Part shown: positions 19,074 through 29,456 of the stretch, piece by piece | How positions within the stretch are numbered: the stretch's first letter is position 1 | How the letters are laid out: each line of letters begins with the position of its first letter | From: Gordonia asplenii | GTDB lineage: Bacteria > Actinomycetota > Actinomycetes > Mycobacteriales > Mycobacteriaceae | Direction of reading: 5' to 3' | Length of the DNA stretch: 64,000 nucleotides | NCBI RefSeq assembly: GCF_012933505.1 | Contig: NZ_JABBNB010000002.1 | Coordinates: 225,575-289,574, forward strand | Translations under genes and position numbers: made by a program | The notes under the pieces: model-generated | Told to the model about the DNA's origin: nothing | Databases searched by the model: none | The model's input: only the letters and a program-made list of their open reading frames with translations

Positions 19074-19108
19074 ACAGCGGCGGTCGCAGAGTTTGCGGCC
19101 GCCGCTGT
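19074..19108. terminator. Hairpin terminator between hpf and the convergent HTH gene
   Basis: ACAGCGGCGG (19074-19083) pairs perfectly with CCGCCGCTGT (19099-19108), and CGCA/TGCG within the loop extends the stem. ATTCGTTT follows on the + strand. It can serve both convergent genes. Confidence 0.8.
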
Positions 19109-19137
19109 ATTCGTTTGGGAGACAAGAGGATCGGTGA

Positions 19138-19374
19138 TCAACGCGCAGATCCGGTCATTCGTCGTCGAAAACGTTTGTGCACGGCCTGCCTGCTGACGCC
19201 GAGTGCGGCGGCGATCGCCTCCCAGCTGACATTTCGCTCCCGCAGCTCGAGCACGAGAAAGTACTCCTCCCGGTCGAGTTCGGCCCGACGATCGGCGAGT
19301 GCGCGCAGTTGCATCAATCTGGAGACCGGGTCGTCGCCCTCGGGATCACTCTGATCGAATCCTGTCTTGGTCAT
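19138..19374 (-). CDS. Small helix-turn-helix DNA-binding protein
   Basis: This 78-residue protein has an N-terminal acidic stretch, a charged helix (SRLMQLRALADRRAELDREE), and an HTH reading VSWEAIAAALGVSRQAVHKRF followed by a basic end. Such small HTH proteins, often found near secA in actinobacteria, probably bind DNA as dimers; no target is known to me. The start codon at 19372-19374 faces two direct repeats (19377-19420), suggesting autoregulation. It is convergent with hpf and divergent from secA. Confidence 0.75.
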   Translation of the reverse strand: MTKTGFDQSDPEGDDPVSRLMQLRALADRRAELDREEYFLVLELRERNVSWEAIAAALGVSRQAVHKRFRRRMTGSAR

Positions 19375-19376
19375 GG

Positions 19377-19420
19377 TGTCATCTTAGGTTGACACGGCGA
19401 TGTTGTCATCCAAGGTTGAC
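19377..19420. promoter_or_regulatory. Direct repeats, candidate operator of the small HTH gene
   Basis: Two 17-base direct repeats, TGTCATCTTAGGTTGAC (19377-19393) and TGTCATCCAAGGTTGAC (19404-19420), differ at two positions and are 27 bases apart. The first, with the next A, contains TGTCA...TGACA symmetry. They abut the HTH start codon, so they may lie in its 5' leader or promoter and be bound by its own product. They also lie 140-180 bases upstream of secA. Confidence 0.5.
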
Positions 19421-19558
19421 GAACCCGGCGTGCGACAGGGTGTCGGAGAGCCGAACGGTCCCAGACCCGTACCATGTCAGAGGGTCTGTCGATTCACCGT
19501 GACTGTCGGGTGGGTGGCAGACGAGGAACTTCTCGCAAGTCAACTAGAGGGATTGCCA

Positions 19559-22387
<2,829 letters not shown>

Positions 22388-22407
22388 GACGTCGACCGCG
22401 AAAATTC

Positions 22408-22428
22408 TTCGGTTCGAATGGAACCGAA
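22408..22428. terminator. Hairpin downstream of secA
   Basis: TTCGGTTC and GAACCGAA form perfect 8-base arms around GAATG, 20 bases after the secA stop. No T-run follows. It may terminate or attenuate transcription into the next gene 28 bases on. Confidence 0.5.
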
Positions 22429-22455
22429 CAGGGGTGTCGCTGCGTCTCTTAGAGC

Positions 22456-23013
22456 ATGGAAACGACGCACCTGTTGGTTCGACCGGCCCCGCGGTATGAG
22501 CATGCCGGACAATGGTTCGGTTCGCAGTCGTCCGACGCGCCCGCGGTTGCGGTGTCGCCGCCGGCGTCGCAGCGACCGCCGTCCGCCGATGCCGCCCCGC
22601 TCGATGATTCGATCGCGCGGGAGGCGCGCACCTTCGTCATCGGCGCGATGACGCAGGTCCTCGAAGTCGTGGACCGACGCCGCGGGGTGGGCCACCTCAC
22701 GGATCTGGTGATGCCGCACGTCATCGACCAGGTCACGTCGTTGCTCCGTGCTTGCGAGGTCGCCGCAGCGTCCGGCGGCGCCACGCCGCCGCCCGTGCCG
22801 ACGGCGGCGTTGCGTCGTGTCCACATCCAGATGTGCGGTCCCGCCGAAGCGGAGTTCTTCGGCAGCTATGTTCGCGGCGCGCGCGTCCAGGCGTTCGCCG
22901 GACGCGTGGAACAGTCGTCGGTGCGAGTCCGCAACGAGCCCGGCGCGGGACGCTACGAACGGTCGAAGAAGACCGAATTACGTTGGCGCATAAGGTCTAT
23001 GGCATTGGGTTAG
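22456..23013 (+). CDS. Rv3235-like (DUF6459) conserved protein
   Basis: A 185-residue protein with a disordered N-terminal part (about 20-55, Pro/Ser/Ala) and a C-terminal domain containing VIGAMTQVLEVVDRRRGVGH, LTDLVMPHVIDQVTSLLR and RVHIQMCGPAEAEFFGSYVR. This looks like the DUF6459/Rv3235 family of actinobacteria, which has no known function. The position downstream of secA agrees with the M. tuberculosis order. The start at ATG 22456 has no strong ribosome binding site, and a hairpin precedes it. Confidence 0.72.
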   Translation: METTHLLVRPAPRYEHAGQWFGSQSSDAPAVAVSPPASQRPPSADAAPLDDSIAREARTFVIGAMTQVLEVVDRRRGVGHLTDLVMPHVIDQVTSLLRACEVAAASGGATPPPVPTAALRRVHIQMCGPAEAEFFGSYVRGARVQAFAGRVEQSSVRVRNEPGAGRYERSKKTELRWRIRSMALG

Positions 23014-23119
23014 GTGCGACGCAGGGAGGTGGTCCGGCTAGCACTTCGTCGACGTTATTGCGCCGACACGGCGTCGAACAATCGCAACAACGTCGAGAAA
23101 GTCTTGGATCGCCGATCGC

Positions 23120-24199
23120 CTACCCCAGACCCGCGCCCGACGGTGACACCAGAATCTTGACGGCGGTCTCGTTGCGGTTGAGCAGCGTGTCGTAGCCGTC
23201 GGTGACCAAGTCGTCGAGCGCGATCTTGCCGGTGATGAAGGGGGACAAGTCGATTCGGCCGCTCTCGACCAGGGCGATGGTCTGCGGATGACTGTTGACG
23301 TAGGCGATGGTGCCGCGCATGTCGATCTCCTTGAGGACCAGCTTCTGCATCTCGATGCTGCCCGGGTGACCCCAGATCGACACCACCACAAGCACTCCGG
23401 TGGGCTTGAGGGCGTCGAACAGGGTGTCGAGCGCGGGCTGCACCGAGGTGCACTCGAACCCGACGTCGGCGCCGCGTCCACCGGTGAGCTCGGCGACCCG
23501 CGCGACGACGTCGTCGGTCGTCGGATCGAGGACATGCGCGGCGACGCCCGACTCGGTAGCCTTCGCCCGACGCAGCGAGCTGGGTTCGCTGATGATCACC
23601 TCGATGCCCTGCGCCTTGCAGATGGCCGCGGTGAGCAGGCCGATCGGTCCAGCGCCGGTGATCAGCGCGACGTCGCCCTCGCTGGCGTCGCTGCGCGCAA
23701 CCGCGTGGAAGCCGACGGCGAGTGGTTCGATGAGCGCGGCCTGGTCGAGCGGCACCGAATCGGCGACCTTGTGCACCCACCGCTGCTGCACCACGATCTT
23801 CTCCGCGAGTCCGCCACCGTGACCGCCGAGGCCGATGAAATTCATGTCCGGCGACAGGTGGTAGTCGTGGCTGGCCGGACCGGTGTCGACGTCGTCGTGC
23901 AGGATGTACGGCTCGACGACGACGTGGTCGCCGACGGCCAGGTCGGTGACACCCTCGCCCACCGCGCTGACCACGCCCGACATCTCGTGACCGATGGTGA
24001 TCGGAGCGCTCTCGCCGCTGATCGGCTGCGGATGGCCGGCCGGCGGAATGAAGATCGGGCCGTCTGCGAATTCATGCAGGTCGGTGCCGCAGATACCGCA
24101 CCAGGCGACGTCGATGCCGACGGTGCCGGGCTGCAATTCGGGTTCGGGAATGTCTTCGATCCGAACATCGCCACGGTCGTAGTAGCGGGCAGCGCGCAT
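23120..24199 (-). CDS. Zinc-type alcohol dehydrogenase (2,3-butanediol dehydrogenase-like)
   Basis: A 359-residue medium-chain dehydrogenase. Catalytic zinc residues are visible in WCGICGTDLHEF and GHEMSG, and the nucleotide fold is in GAGPIGLLTAAICKAQG. The whole resembles 2,3-butanediol or sorbitol dehydrogenases. The segment after VEPYI, where most relatives have four Cys for a structural zinc, has none (LHDDVDTGPASHDYH). ATG 24199 is preceded by CAGGAG. It is divergent from the WS/DGAT gene; the shared 156-base gap holds a GGGTTGC...GCAACCC repeat (24291-24316) that may be an operator. Confidence 0.85.
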   Translation of the reverse strand: MRAARYYDRGDVRIEDIPEPELQPGTVGIDVAWCGICGTDLHEFADGPIFIPPAGHPQPISGESAPITIGHEMSGVVSAVGEGVTDLAVGDHVVVEPYILHDDVDTGPASHDYHLSPDMNFIGLGGHGGGLAEKIVVQQRWVHKVADSVPLDQAALIEPLAVGFHAVARSDASEGDVALITGAGPIGLLTAAICKAQGIEVIISEPSSLRRAKATESGVAAHVLDPTTDDVVARVAELTGGRGADVGFECTSVQPALDTLFDALKPTGVLVVVSIWGHPGSIEMQKLVLKEIDMRGTIAYVNSHPQTIALVESGRIDLSPFITGKIALDDLVTDGYDTLLNRNETAVKILVSPSGAGLG

Positions 24200-24355
24200 G
24201 GGGACTCCTGTGTGATCTGGGAACCTCGTGGGGAGGACTGTCGTGCATCCCACCCTCGTCGTCGACGTGCACGCGCTCAACCGTTGCAAGGGGTTGCATT
24301 GCCGCCGCGGCAACCCGGGTGGTTGCGCAGGTCACCGACTAAGATCGGACCCATC

Positions 24356-25819
24356 ATGGTGAATCGATTGTCCCCGCGCGATGCGATGTTCTATTTCCTC
24401 GACGAAGCAGGCTCGACGACGCACCTCGGTGCCCTGATGGTGCTGGAAAAGCGGCCGACCGGCTCCGACGACGACGCACAGACCGTCGCCGACCTCGACT
24501 TCACCACGTTGGTCGGGCTCGTCGAGAACCGCTTGCAGTTCGTTCCGCACTACCGGCAGATGGTCAAGACCGTCACCCTGGGGCTCGCCCGTCCGGTGTG
24601 GGTCGACGACCCGGGCTTCGACATCAACTTCCACGTCCGGCGTGCGGGGCTGCCGCGGCCGGGCGGCTACGAACAGCTGCACGACCTCGTCGGGCGCATC
24701 ATGTCCCGGCCGCTCGATCGCAAACGGCCACTGTGGGAGCTGTACCTGGTCGAGGGGATGGCCGACGGTCGGCTCGCGATACTGACCAAGACTCACCGCA
24801 GCCTCATCAACGGCGGCGATTCGCTGGAGATCAGCGAGGTGCTGCTCGATCGCAGCCCGGAGCTGCGGGCGTTCAGCGAGGATTTCTGGATGCCGGGGTC
24901 GGTGCCGGGGAATGTGGCGCTGACTCTCGGGGCAGTCGCCGACGCGCTCGCCCGGCCCGGCGAGATGGTCGACGCGATGGTCAGCGGAAACGGCCCGGTG
25001 AGCGATTTCCGTTCTCTCGCACAGGAATCCGCGCGCGCCCTGGGCGGTTTCGTGCAGCAGGCGGTCAGCGGTGCACCGGCCAGCCCGTTGAACAGCGCGA
25101 AGACGTCGACGCGTACCTTCACCGCGGCGTCGGTACCGGTCAGCGACTGCGCGGCCATCGCCGAGCGCTACCAGTGCACCGTCAACGACGTCGAATTGGC
25201 GGTGATCACCGGTGTGATGCGACGCTGGATCCTGTCGTCGACCGACATCCTGCCCGGCGGGATGTCGATCCGGGTAGCGCTGCCGTTGTCGGCGCGCGGA
25301 GCCGACGAGCCGGTCGACGACGACGCGTCGCCCAGTTGGTTCGCCGACGATGCCCGCGGCTTCGTCACCGACCTTCCGGTGGCGGAAGCGAATCCCGCGG
25401 TGCGGCTGGCGCAGGTCGCGGGCCTGGCCAATCGGTACTCGCAGTCGTCGCGGCGCCAGGCGCAGGGCGCGCAGCCGTTCCTGCCCGAATTGGGCATGGT
25501 GCCGTTCGCCGACTTCAGTTCGCGGGTGTTCAGCAGCTTCAGCCAGCGCACCTACAACCTGCCGATCGCGATCGCCGAGCAGCCGATCGAACAACGGTAT
25601 CTGCTGGGCTGGACGGTCACCGACGTCTACCAGGTACCGGTCTTGTTGGCGCAGCGAGCGCTCGCGGTGAGCGTCGTCGTCTATGCCGACCGCGTCCAGT
25701 TCGGATTCCTGGGGGATCGGGGCGTGCTCTCCGATCTGCCCGCGATGGCCGGCTATGTTGCCGAATCATTCGATGAATTGCTCGCGGCGTCGCGCCATGC
25801 GACGCCGACCGAAGGCTGA
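24356..25819 (+). CDS. WS/DGAT-family acyltransferase-like protein with altered active site
   Basis: A 487-residue member of the wax ester synthase/diacylglycerol acyltransferase family, which makes storage lipids in actinobacteria. Family landmarks include LSPRDAMFYFLDEAGSTTHL at the N terminus, PVWVDDPGFDINFHVRR, RPLDRKRPLWELYLVEGM and a C-terminal region with ALPLSARG. The catalytic HHxxxDG motif, however, is HRSLING (in TKTHRSLINGG), with Arg for the second His and Asn for Asp. It may be inactive or have changed activity. It occupies the position of the Rv3234c/Rv3233c genes. The DUF6912 gene starts 11 bases later. Confidence 0.85.
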   Translation: MVNRLSPRDAMFYFLDEAGSTTHLGALMVLEKRPTGSDDDAQTVADLDFTTLVGLVENRLQFVPHYRQMVKTVTLGLARPVWVDDPGFDINFHVRRAGLPRPGGYEQLHDLVGRIMSRPLDRKRPLWELYLVEGMADGRLAILTKTHRSLINGGDSLEISEVLLDRSPELRAFSEDFWMPGSVPGNVALTLGAVADALARPGEMVDAMVSGNGPVSDFRSLAQESARALGGFVQQAVSGAPASPLNSAKTSTRTFTAASVPVSDCAAIAERYQCTVNDVELAVITGVMRRWILSSTDILPGGMSIRVALPLSARGADEPVDDDASPSWFADDARGFVTDLPVAEANPAVRLAQVAGLANRYSQSSRRQAQGAQPFLPELGMVPFADFSSRVFSSFSQRTYNLPIAIAEQPIEQRYLLGWTVTDVYQVPVLLAQRALAVSVVVYADRVQFGFLGDRGVLSDLPAMAGYVAESFDELLAASRHATPTEG

Positions 25820-25830
25820 GAAGGGGACGC

Positions 25831-26328
25831 ATGAGGGTATATCTGCCTGCGACGCTGGAGATGCTGTCGACGCTGACCGACGACGGGCACTTTCAGCCGG
25901 TCGGCGGCACCGCGTTCGCGGTGACGCCGACGCTGCGTGAGTCGTTCTTCGCCGGCGACGACGACGAACTCGCCGAGGCCGCCATGCGCGAGGCGGCGCG
26001 GGCGTCGCTGCGGTTGATCGCCGCGCAAGAGCCCGGTGAGCTGCCCGTCCGACGCGCGGTGGTCGCCGCCGACGTCGAGGAGGTGAAACTGCGCCCCGAC
26101 CTCGACGACGCCGTGGTGAAGGTCAGCGGCCCGATAGCGTTGAAATCCGTTGCGGCCGTTCACGTCGACGGCGCCGACGCCGAGGGCGCGGTACGTAAGG
26201 CGAGTGCCGTCATCGACGCGGCCGACCTCGGCGACGAAGACGCCGAACTCGCGGTCGGCGACGCCGAAGACTTCGACCTCGGGTGGTATGCGACGCAGGA
26301 ACTGCCGTTCTTGTTGGAGTTGTTGTAG
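25831..26328 (+). CDS. DUF6912 (Rv3231c-like) conserved protein
   Basis: A 165-residue acidic protein starting MRVYLPATLEMLSTL. This matches my memory of the DUF6912 family, which is conserved next to the Rv3230c/Rv3229c desaturase genes in mycobacteria. No membrane segment, signal or catalytic motif is visible; Asp and Glu dominate the last third (ADLGDEDAELAVGDAEDFDL). The ATG follows GAAGGGGACGC. It is 11 bases downstream of the WS/DGAT gene and probably in one transcript with it. Function unknown. Confidence 0.78.
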   Translation: MRVYLPATLEMLSTLTDDGHFQPVGGTAFAVTPTLRESFFAGDDDELAEAAMREAARASLRLIAAQEPGELPVRRAVVAADVEEVKLRPDLDDAVVKVSGPIALKSVAAVHVDGADAEGAVRKASAVIDAADLGDEDAELAVGDAEDFDLGWYATQELPFLLELL

Positions 26329-26344
26329 CGCGGGCATCGTACGG

Positions 26345-26378
26345 TAACCTACGGAAGCGTAACTTGTGTTTCCGTAGG
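26345..26378. promoter_or_regulatory. Operator-like palindromes before the desaturase reductase gene
   Basis: TAACCTACG-GAAG-CGTAACTTG (26345-26366) has the same left half and 4-base spacing as the perfect palindrome before the first desaturase (28107-28128). In addition CCTACGGAA (26348-26356) and TTCCGTAGG (26370-26378) are perfect inverted arms 13 bases apart. One regulator probably controls both genes. The reductase ATG lies 16 bases after the last half-site. Confidence 0.65.
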
Positions 26379-26394
26379 AGAAGGGAAGGCCGCC

Positions 26395-27516
26395 ATGGGT
26401 TGGCTTGAGCGGTTCGAAGCGCCGGTCGAAGGCGTCGCAGCGCGCTATCGCGGCACGCACTGGGCTCGGGCGGCCGTCGCGCGGATCACCACGCCGCTGC
26501 TGCCCGACGACTACCTTCATCTGGCGAATCCGCTGTGGTCGGCGCGTGAACTGCGCGGCAAGGTGGTTTCGGTCATCGCCGAATCCGACGACACCGCGAC
26601 GCTCGTCATCCAGCCGGGGTGGGGCTTCTCGTTCGACTATGAACCCGGCCAGTACATCGGCATCGGCGTGCTGGTGGGCGGCCGGTGGACGTGGCGTTCG
26701 TACTCGCTGACGTCGACTCCGGCGACGCCGAACGGACCGCGGCAGAAGACCGTTGCCATCACCGTGAAGGCCATGCCGGAAGGCCGCCTGTCGACGCACC
26801 TCGTGAACGGGGTCGCGCCCGGTACCGTGGTGCGGCTCGCATCGCCGCAGGGCGAGTTCACCCTGCCCGATCCGCTCCCCGCCAAAATCGCGTTCCTCAC
26901 CGCGGGCAGCGGCATCACCCCGATCATCTCGATGCTGCGTACCATGCGACATCGCAACCAGCGCACCGACATTCGCGTGATCCACTCGACGCCGACGCCG
27001 GACTCGCTGCTGTTCGCCGATGAGTTGGCCGGTTACCAGGCGGACGGTCTCATCGACCTGCATGTGCAGTACACGCGGACCGACGGCAAGCTCACCGAGG
27101 ATCTGCTCGGGCAGTTGTGTCCGGACTGGGCGACTCGTCAGACGTGGGCGTGCGGCCCCAGCGGATTCCTGGACCTGCTGCATGGGATCTGGCGCGACGT
27201 CGACGCCGAGGATCACCTGCACATCGAGCGGTTCGCACTCGAACGCGGAGCGGTCGGCGCGACGGGTGGCACCGTCACCTTCGGGCGGGAGGGCAAGTCC
27301 ACCGAAGTCGACGGTGCGACGACGCTGCTCGAAGCAGGCGAAGAGGCCGGGGTGATCATGCCTTTCGGCTGCCGTATGGGCATCTGCCAGAGCTGTGTGG
27401 TCATGCTCGACAAGGGCTGTGTACGCGACCTGCGGACGGGCGTGGAGCATGTCGAAGGTGAGCGCATTCAGACGTGCGTGAGCGCCGCTGCGGGGGACTG
27501 CACGCTCGACGTGTGA
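26395..27516 (+). CDS. FAD/2Fe-2S oxidoreductase for the acyl desaturase (Rv3230c-like)
   Basis: A 373-residue electron-transfer protein like Rv3230c, which passes NADPH electrons to the DesA3 stearoyl-CoA desaturase. Order: FAD domain (about 55-155, with [12 protein letters not shown]), NAD(P)H domain (about 160-260, [13 protein letters not shown] and [10 protein letters not shown]), then a C-terminal plant-type ferredoxin domain with [18 protein letters not shown] and the fourth Cys in [10 protein letters not shown] 26395 follows GAAGGGAAGG. The desaturases lie 640 bases downstream with a matching operator, so the pairing is supported by context as well as domain order. Confidence 0.9.
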   Translation: MGWLERFEAPVEGVAARYRGTHWARAAVARITTPLLPDDYLHLANPLWSARELRGKVVSVIAESDDTATLVIQPGWGFSFDYEPGQYIGIGVLVGGRWTWRSYSLTSTPATPNGPRQKTVAITVKAMPEGRLSTHLVNGVAPGTVVRLASPQGEFTLPDPLPAKIAFLTAGSGITPIISMLRTMRHRNQRTDIRVIHSTPTPDSLLFADELAGYQADGLIDLHVQYTRTDGKLTEDLLGQLCPDWATRQTWACGPSGFLDLLHGIWRDVDAEDHLHIERFALERGAVGATGGTVTFGREGKSTEVDGATTLLEAGEEAGVIMPFGCRMGICQSCVVMLDKGCVRDLRTGVEHVEGERIQTCVSAAAGDCTLDV

Positions 27517-27657
27517 GCCGCGCTCCTGTGAGTTTGCCGCGAACTGGCTTCCATGAGGTGCCTTCGGGCGCAATCGGTGGCAACGTGAGTGGTGGTTCCG
27601 CGTCGCAGTGCGCGCGTGAATCCTCAACCATCCCAGTGGGATTCGACAGGAGTCATC

Positions 27658-28065
27658 ATGTTTCACACATTTCGGACTCGCCGCGCGCTGCTCGCGGCCG
27701 GACTGTTCGTCGCACTGTCGGCGGTGGTGACGCCGACAGTCGCCGCGGCCGCGCCGGATTTCTCCGGCTTCACCGGCACTTGGACTTCGGCGGGCGGCAC
27801 GGTGTCCATCGGACCGGGAGGCACGGGTACCGAGACGCTCGCCGACAACGCGCAGGTGCAGTTCCGATTGACGTCGGTCGACAACAGCATCGGTGACGGA
27901 ATGGTCACGCGCAGTTCGAACTCCGGCGATGCCGCGGTCGGCGCACCGATCAGCGTGTGGACCACCGCGCTCGGCGACGGACCGTTGCTGACCGTGGTGA
28001 CCGGATCGTCGAATGCGTACTACTGCAGCCAGGCGGTGGTCACCGGCGGGGAGTGCGTGGCCTGA
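27658..28065 (+). CDS. Small secreted protein of unknown function
   Basis: A 135-residue protein with a classical signal peptide (Arg-rich start FRTRRALLAAGLFVALSAVV, cleavage likely after AAA near residue 31). The mature part of about 100 residues is Gly/Thr/Ser rich (SGFTGTWTSAGGTVSIGPGG) with two Cys close to the C terminus (YYCSQ, GECVA) that could form a disulfide. ATG 27658 has CAGGAG. It sits between the reductase and desaturase genes, on the same strand, and I do not recognise its family. A cell-envelope or extracellular role is likely from the signal only. Confidence 0.7.
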   Translation: MFHTFRTRRALLAAGLFVALSAVVTPTVAAAAPDFSGFTGTWTSAGGTVSIGPGGTGTETLADNAQVQFRLTSVDNSIGDGMVTRSSNSGDAAVGAPISVWTTALGDGPLLTVVTGSSNAYYCSQAVVTGGECVA

Positions 28066-28093
28066 GAGTGGTGCGCGCCACGTGCCCTAGACA

Positions 28094-28128
28094 ACCTACG
28101 GTGAAGTAACCTACGATTGCGTAGGTTA
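28094..28128. promoter_or_regulatory. Perfect palindromic operator with an extra half-site before the desaturase pair
   Basis: TAACCTACG-ATTG-CGTAGGTTA (28107-28128) is a perfect 9-base inverted repeat. A third copy of the half-site, ACCTACG, lies at 28094-28100, 15 bases upstream in direct orientation. The site lies 29 bases before the desaturase ATG and matches the site before the reductase. A TetR-type lipid-responsive repressor is a reasonable guess, but none is encoded nearby. Confidence 0.72.
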
Positions 28129-28157
28129 GTACGACGCAAGTAGGAGACGACTAGAAC

Positions 28158-29429
28158 ATGGCGATCTCAGACATCCCCGAATACGCGCATCTGTCGCCCA
28201 GCGACGTCGAAGCGCTGGGCGTGGAGCTCGATGCCATCCGCGCCGACATCGAAGCCGATCGCGGCGAACGCGATGCCCGCTATATCCGCAATACGATCCG
28301 TTTTCACCGTGGCCTGGAATTGACCGGCCGCGCGCTGATCTTCGGGTCGCGCAAGCGATCGATGCGGTGGGCCGGCGCCGGTACGCTCGGCGTCGCGAAA
28401 ATCATCGAGAACATGGAACTCGGCCACAACGTGATGCACGGCCAGTGGGACTGGATGAATGATCCGGAAGTGCATTCCACGAGTTGGGAATGGGACAATA
28501 CCGGCCCATCGGCGCACTGGAAGCACACCCACAATTACATTCATCACAAGTACACCAACGTGCTGGGCATGGACGACGATGTGGGCTACGGGCTGTTGCG
28601 GGTCACCCGCGATCAGCGGTGGCGCCCGTTCTACCTCGGTAACCTCGTCTACAACACGCTGCTCGCGATGTTCTTCGAATACGGTGTCGCCGCACAGCAT
28701 TTGGAGCTCGGCCGCAAGCGCAAGACCGAGGCCGATCAGCTGGCGCTCAAGCGTGATCTCGCCGACGTCGGTGCGAAGATCGGTCGACAGGTCGGCAAGG
28801 ATTACGTCGTCTACCCGGTGGCCGTCGGTCTCGCGACCCGTTCGCGGCAGGGAGTGTTCAGCGCGATGAAGGCCAATCTGATGGCCAATATCATTCGCAA
28901 TCTGTGGACCAATGCGGTGATCTTCTGCGGACATTTCCCCGACGGTGCGGAGAAATTCACCAAGAAGGACATGGACAACGAGACGCACGCCGAATGGTAT
29001 CTGCGGCAGATGCTCGGCAGCGCCAATTTCCACGCCGGTCCGGTGATGGGCTTCATGAGCGGAAACCTGTCCTATCAGATCGAGCATCATCTGTTCCCCG
29101 ATCTGCCGAGCAATCGGCTGCCGGAGATCTCGGTGCGGGTGCAGGCGCTGTGCGAGAAGTACGACCTGCCGTACACCACCGGGTCGCTCCCGGTTCAGTA
29201 CGCGAAGTCATGGCGCACGATCGCCAAACTGTCGTTGCCGAACAAGTACCTCACCGCGACGTCGGACGACGCGCCGGAGACGGCGTCGGAGAAGCGGTTC
29301 GACAATCTCGGTGAGGACGACGAGCGTCTCTACCGCGGCGTCGACCCGCAGACGGGACGTCGACGCGGCCTGCGCACGGCGATCGCCGCGGCGCGGGAAC
29401 GCAAGCGTGCCGACCGGCTCGCGGCTTGA
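28158..29429 (+). CDS. desA3: Membrane acyl-CoA desaturase, DesA3-like, first copy
   Basis: A 423-residue di-iron fatty-acid desaturase that should introduce the delta-9 double bond into stearoyl-CoA. The three His boxes are GHNVMHGQWDW, WKHTHNYIHHKYTN and QIEHHLFPDLPSNR. Hydrophobic helices lie around the first box and around IRNLWTNAVIFCGH. The C-terminal extension (DDAPETASEKRFDNLGEDDE) is like Rv3229c. The start is ATG 28158, with TAGGAGACG upstream. A paralogue follows after 27 bases, so the pair is one transcript under the palindrome at 28107-28128. Confidence 0.92.
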   Translation: MAISDIPEYAHLSPSDVEALGVELDAIRADIEADRGERDARYIRNTIRFHRGLELTGRALIFGSRKRSMRWAGAGTLGVAKIIENMELGHNVMHGQWDWMNDPEVHSTSWEWDNTGPSAHWKHTHNYIHHKYTNVLGMDDDVGYGLLRVTRDQRWRPFYLGNLVYNTLLAMFFEYGVAAQHLELGRKRKTEADQLALKRDLADVGAKIGRQVGKDYVVYPVAVGLATRSRQGVFSAMKANLMANIIRNLWTNAVIFCGHFPDGAEKFTKKDMDNETHAEWYLRQMLGSANFHAGPVMGFMSGNLSYQIEHHLFPDLPSNRLPEISVRVQALCEKYDLPYTTGSLPVQYAKSWRTIAKLSLPNKYLTATSDDAPETASEKRFDNLGEDDERLYRGVDPQTGRRRGLRTAIAAARERKRADRLAA

Positions 29430-29456
29430 TCACAATAGAGCGCATAATGGGTTCCG

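Noticed and set aside
19075..19130. Riboswitch downstream of hpf
   Set aside because: The structure is a simple terminator hairpin between convergent ends and no gene follows in the proper direction.
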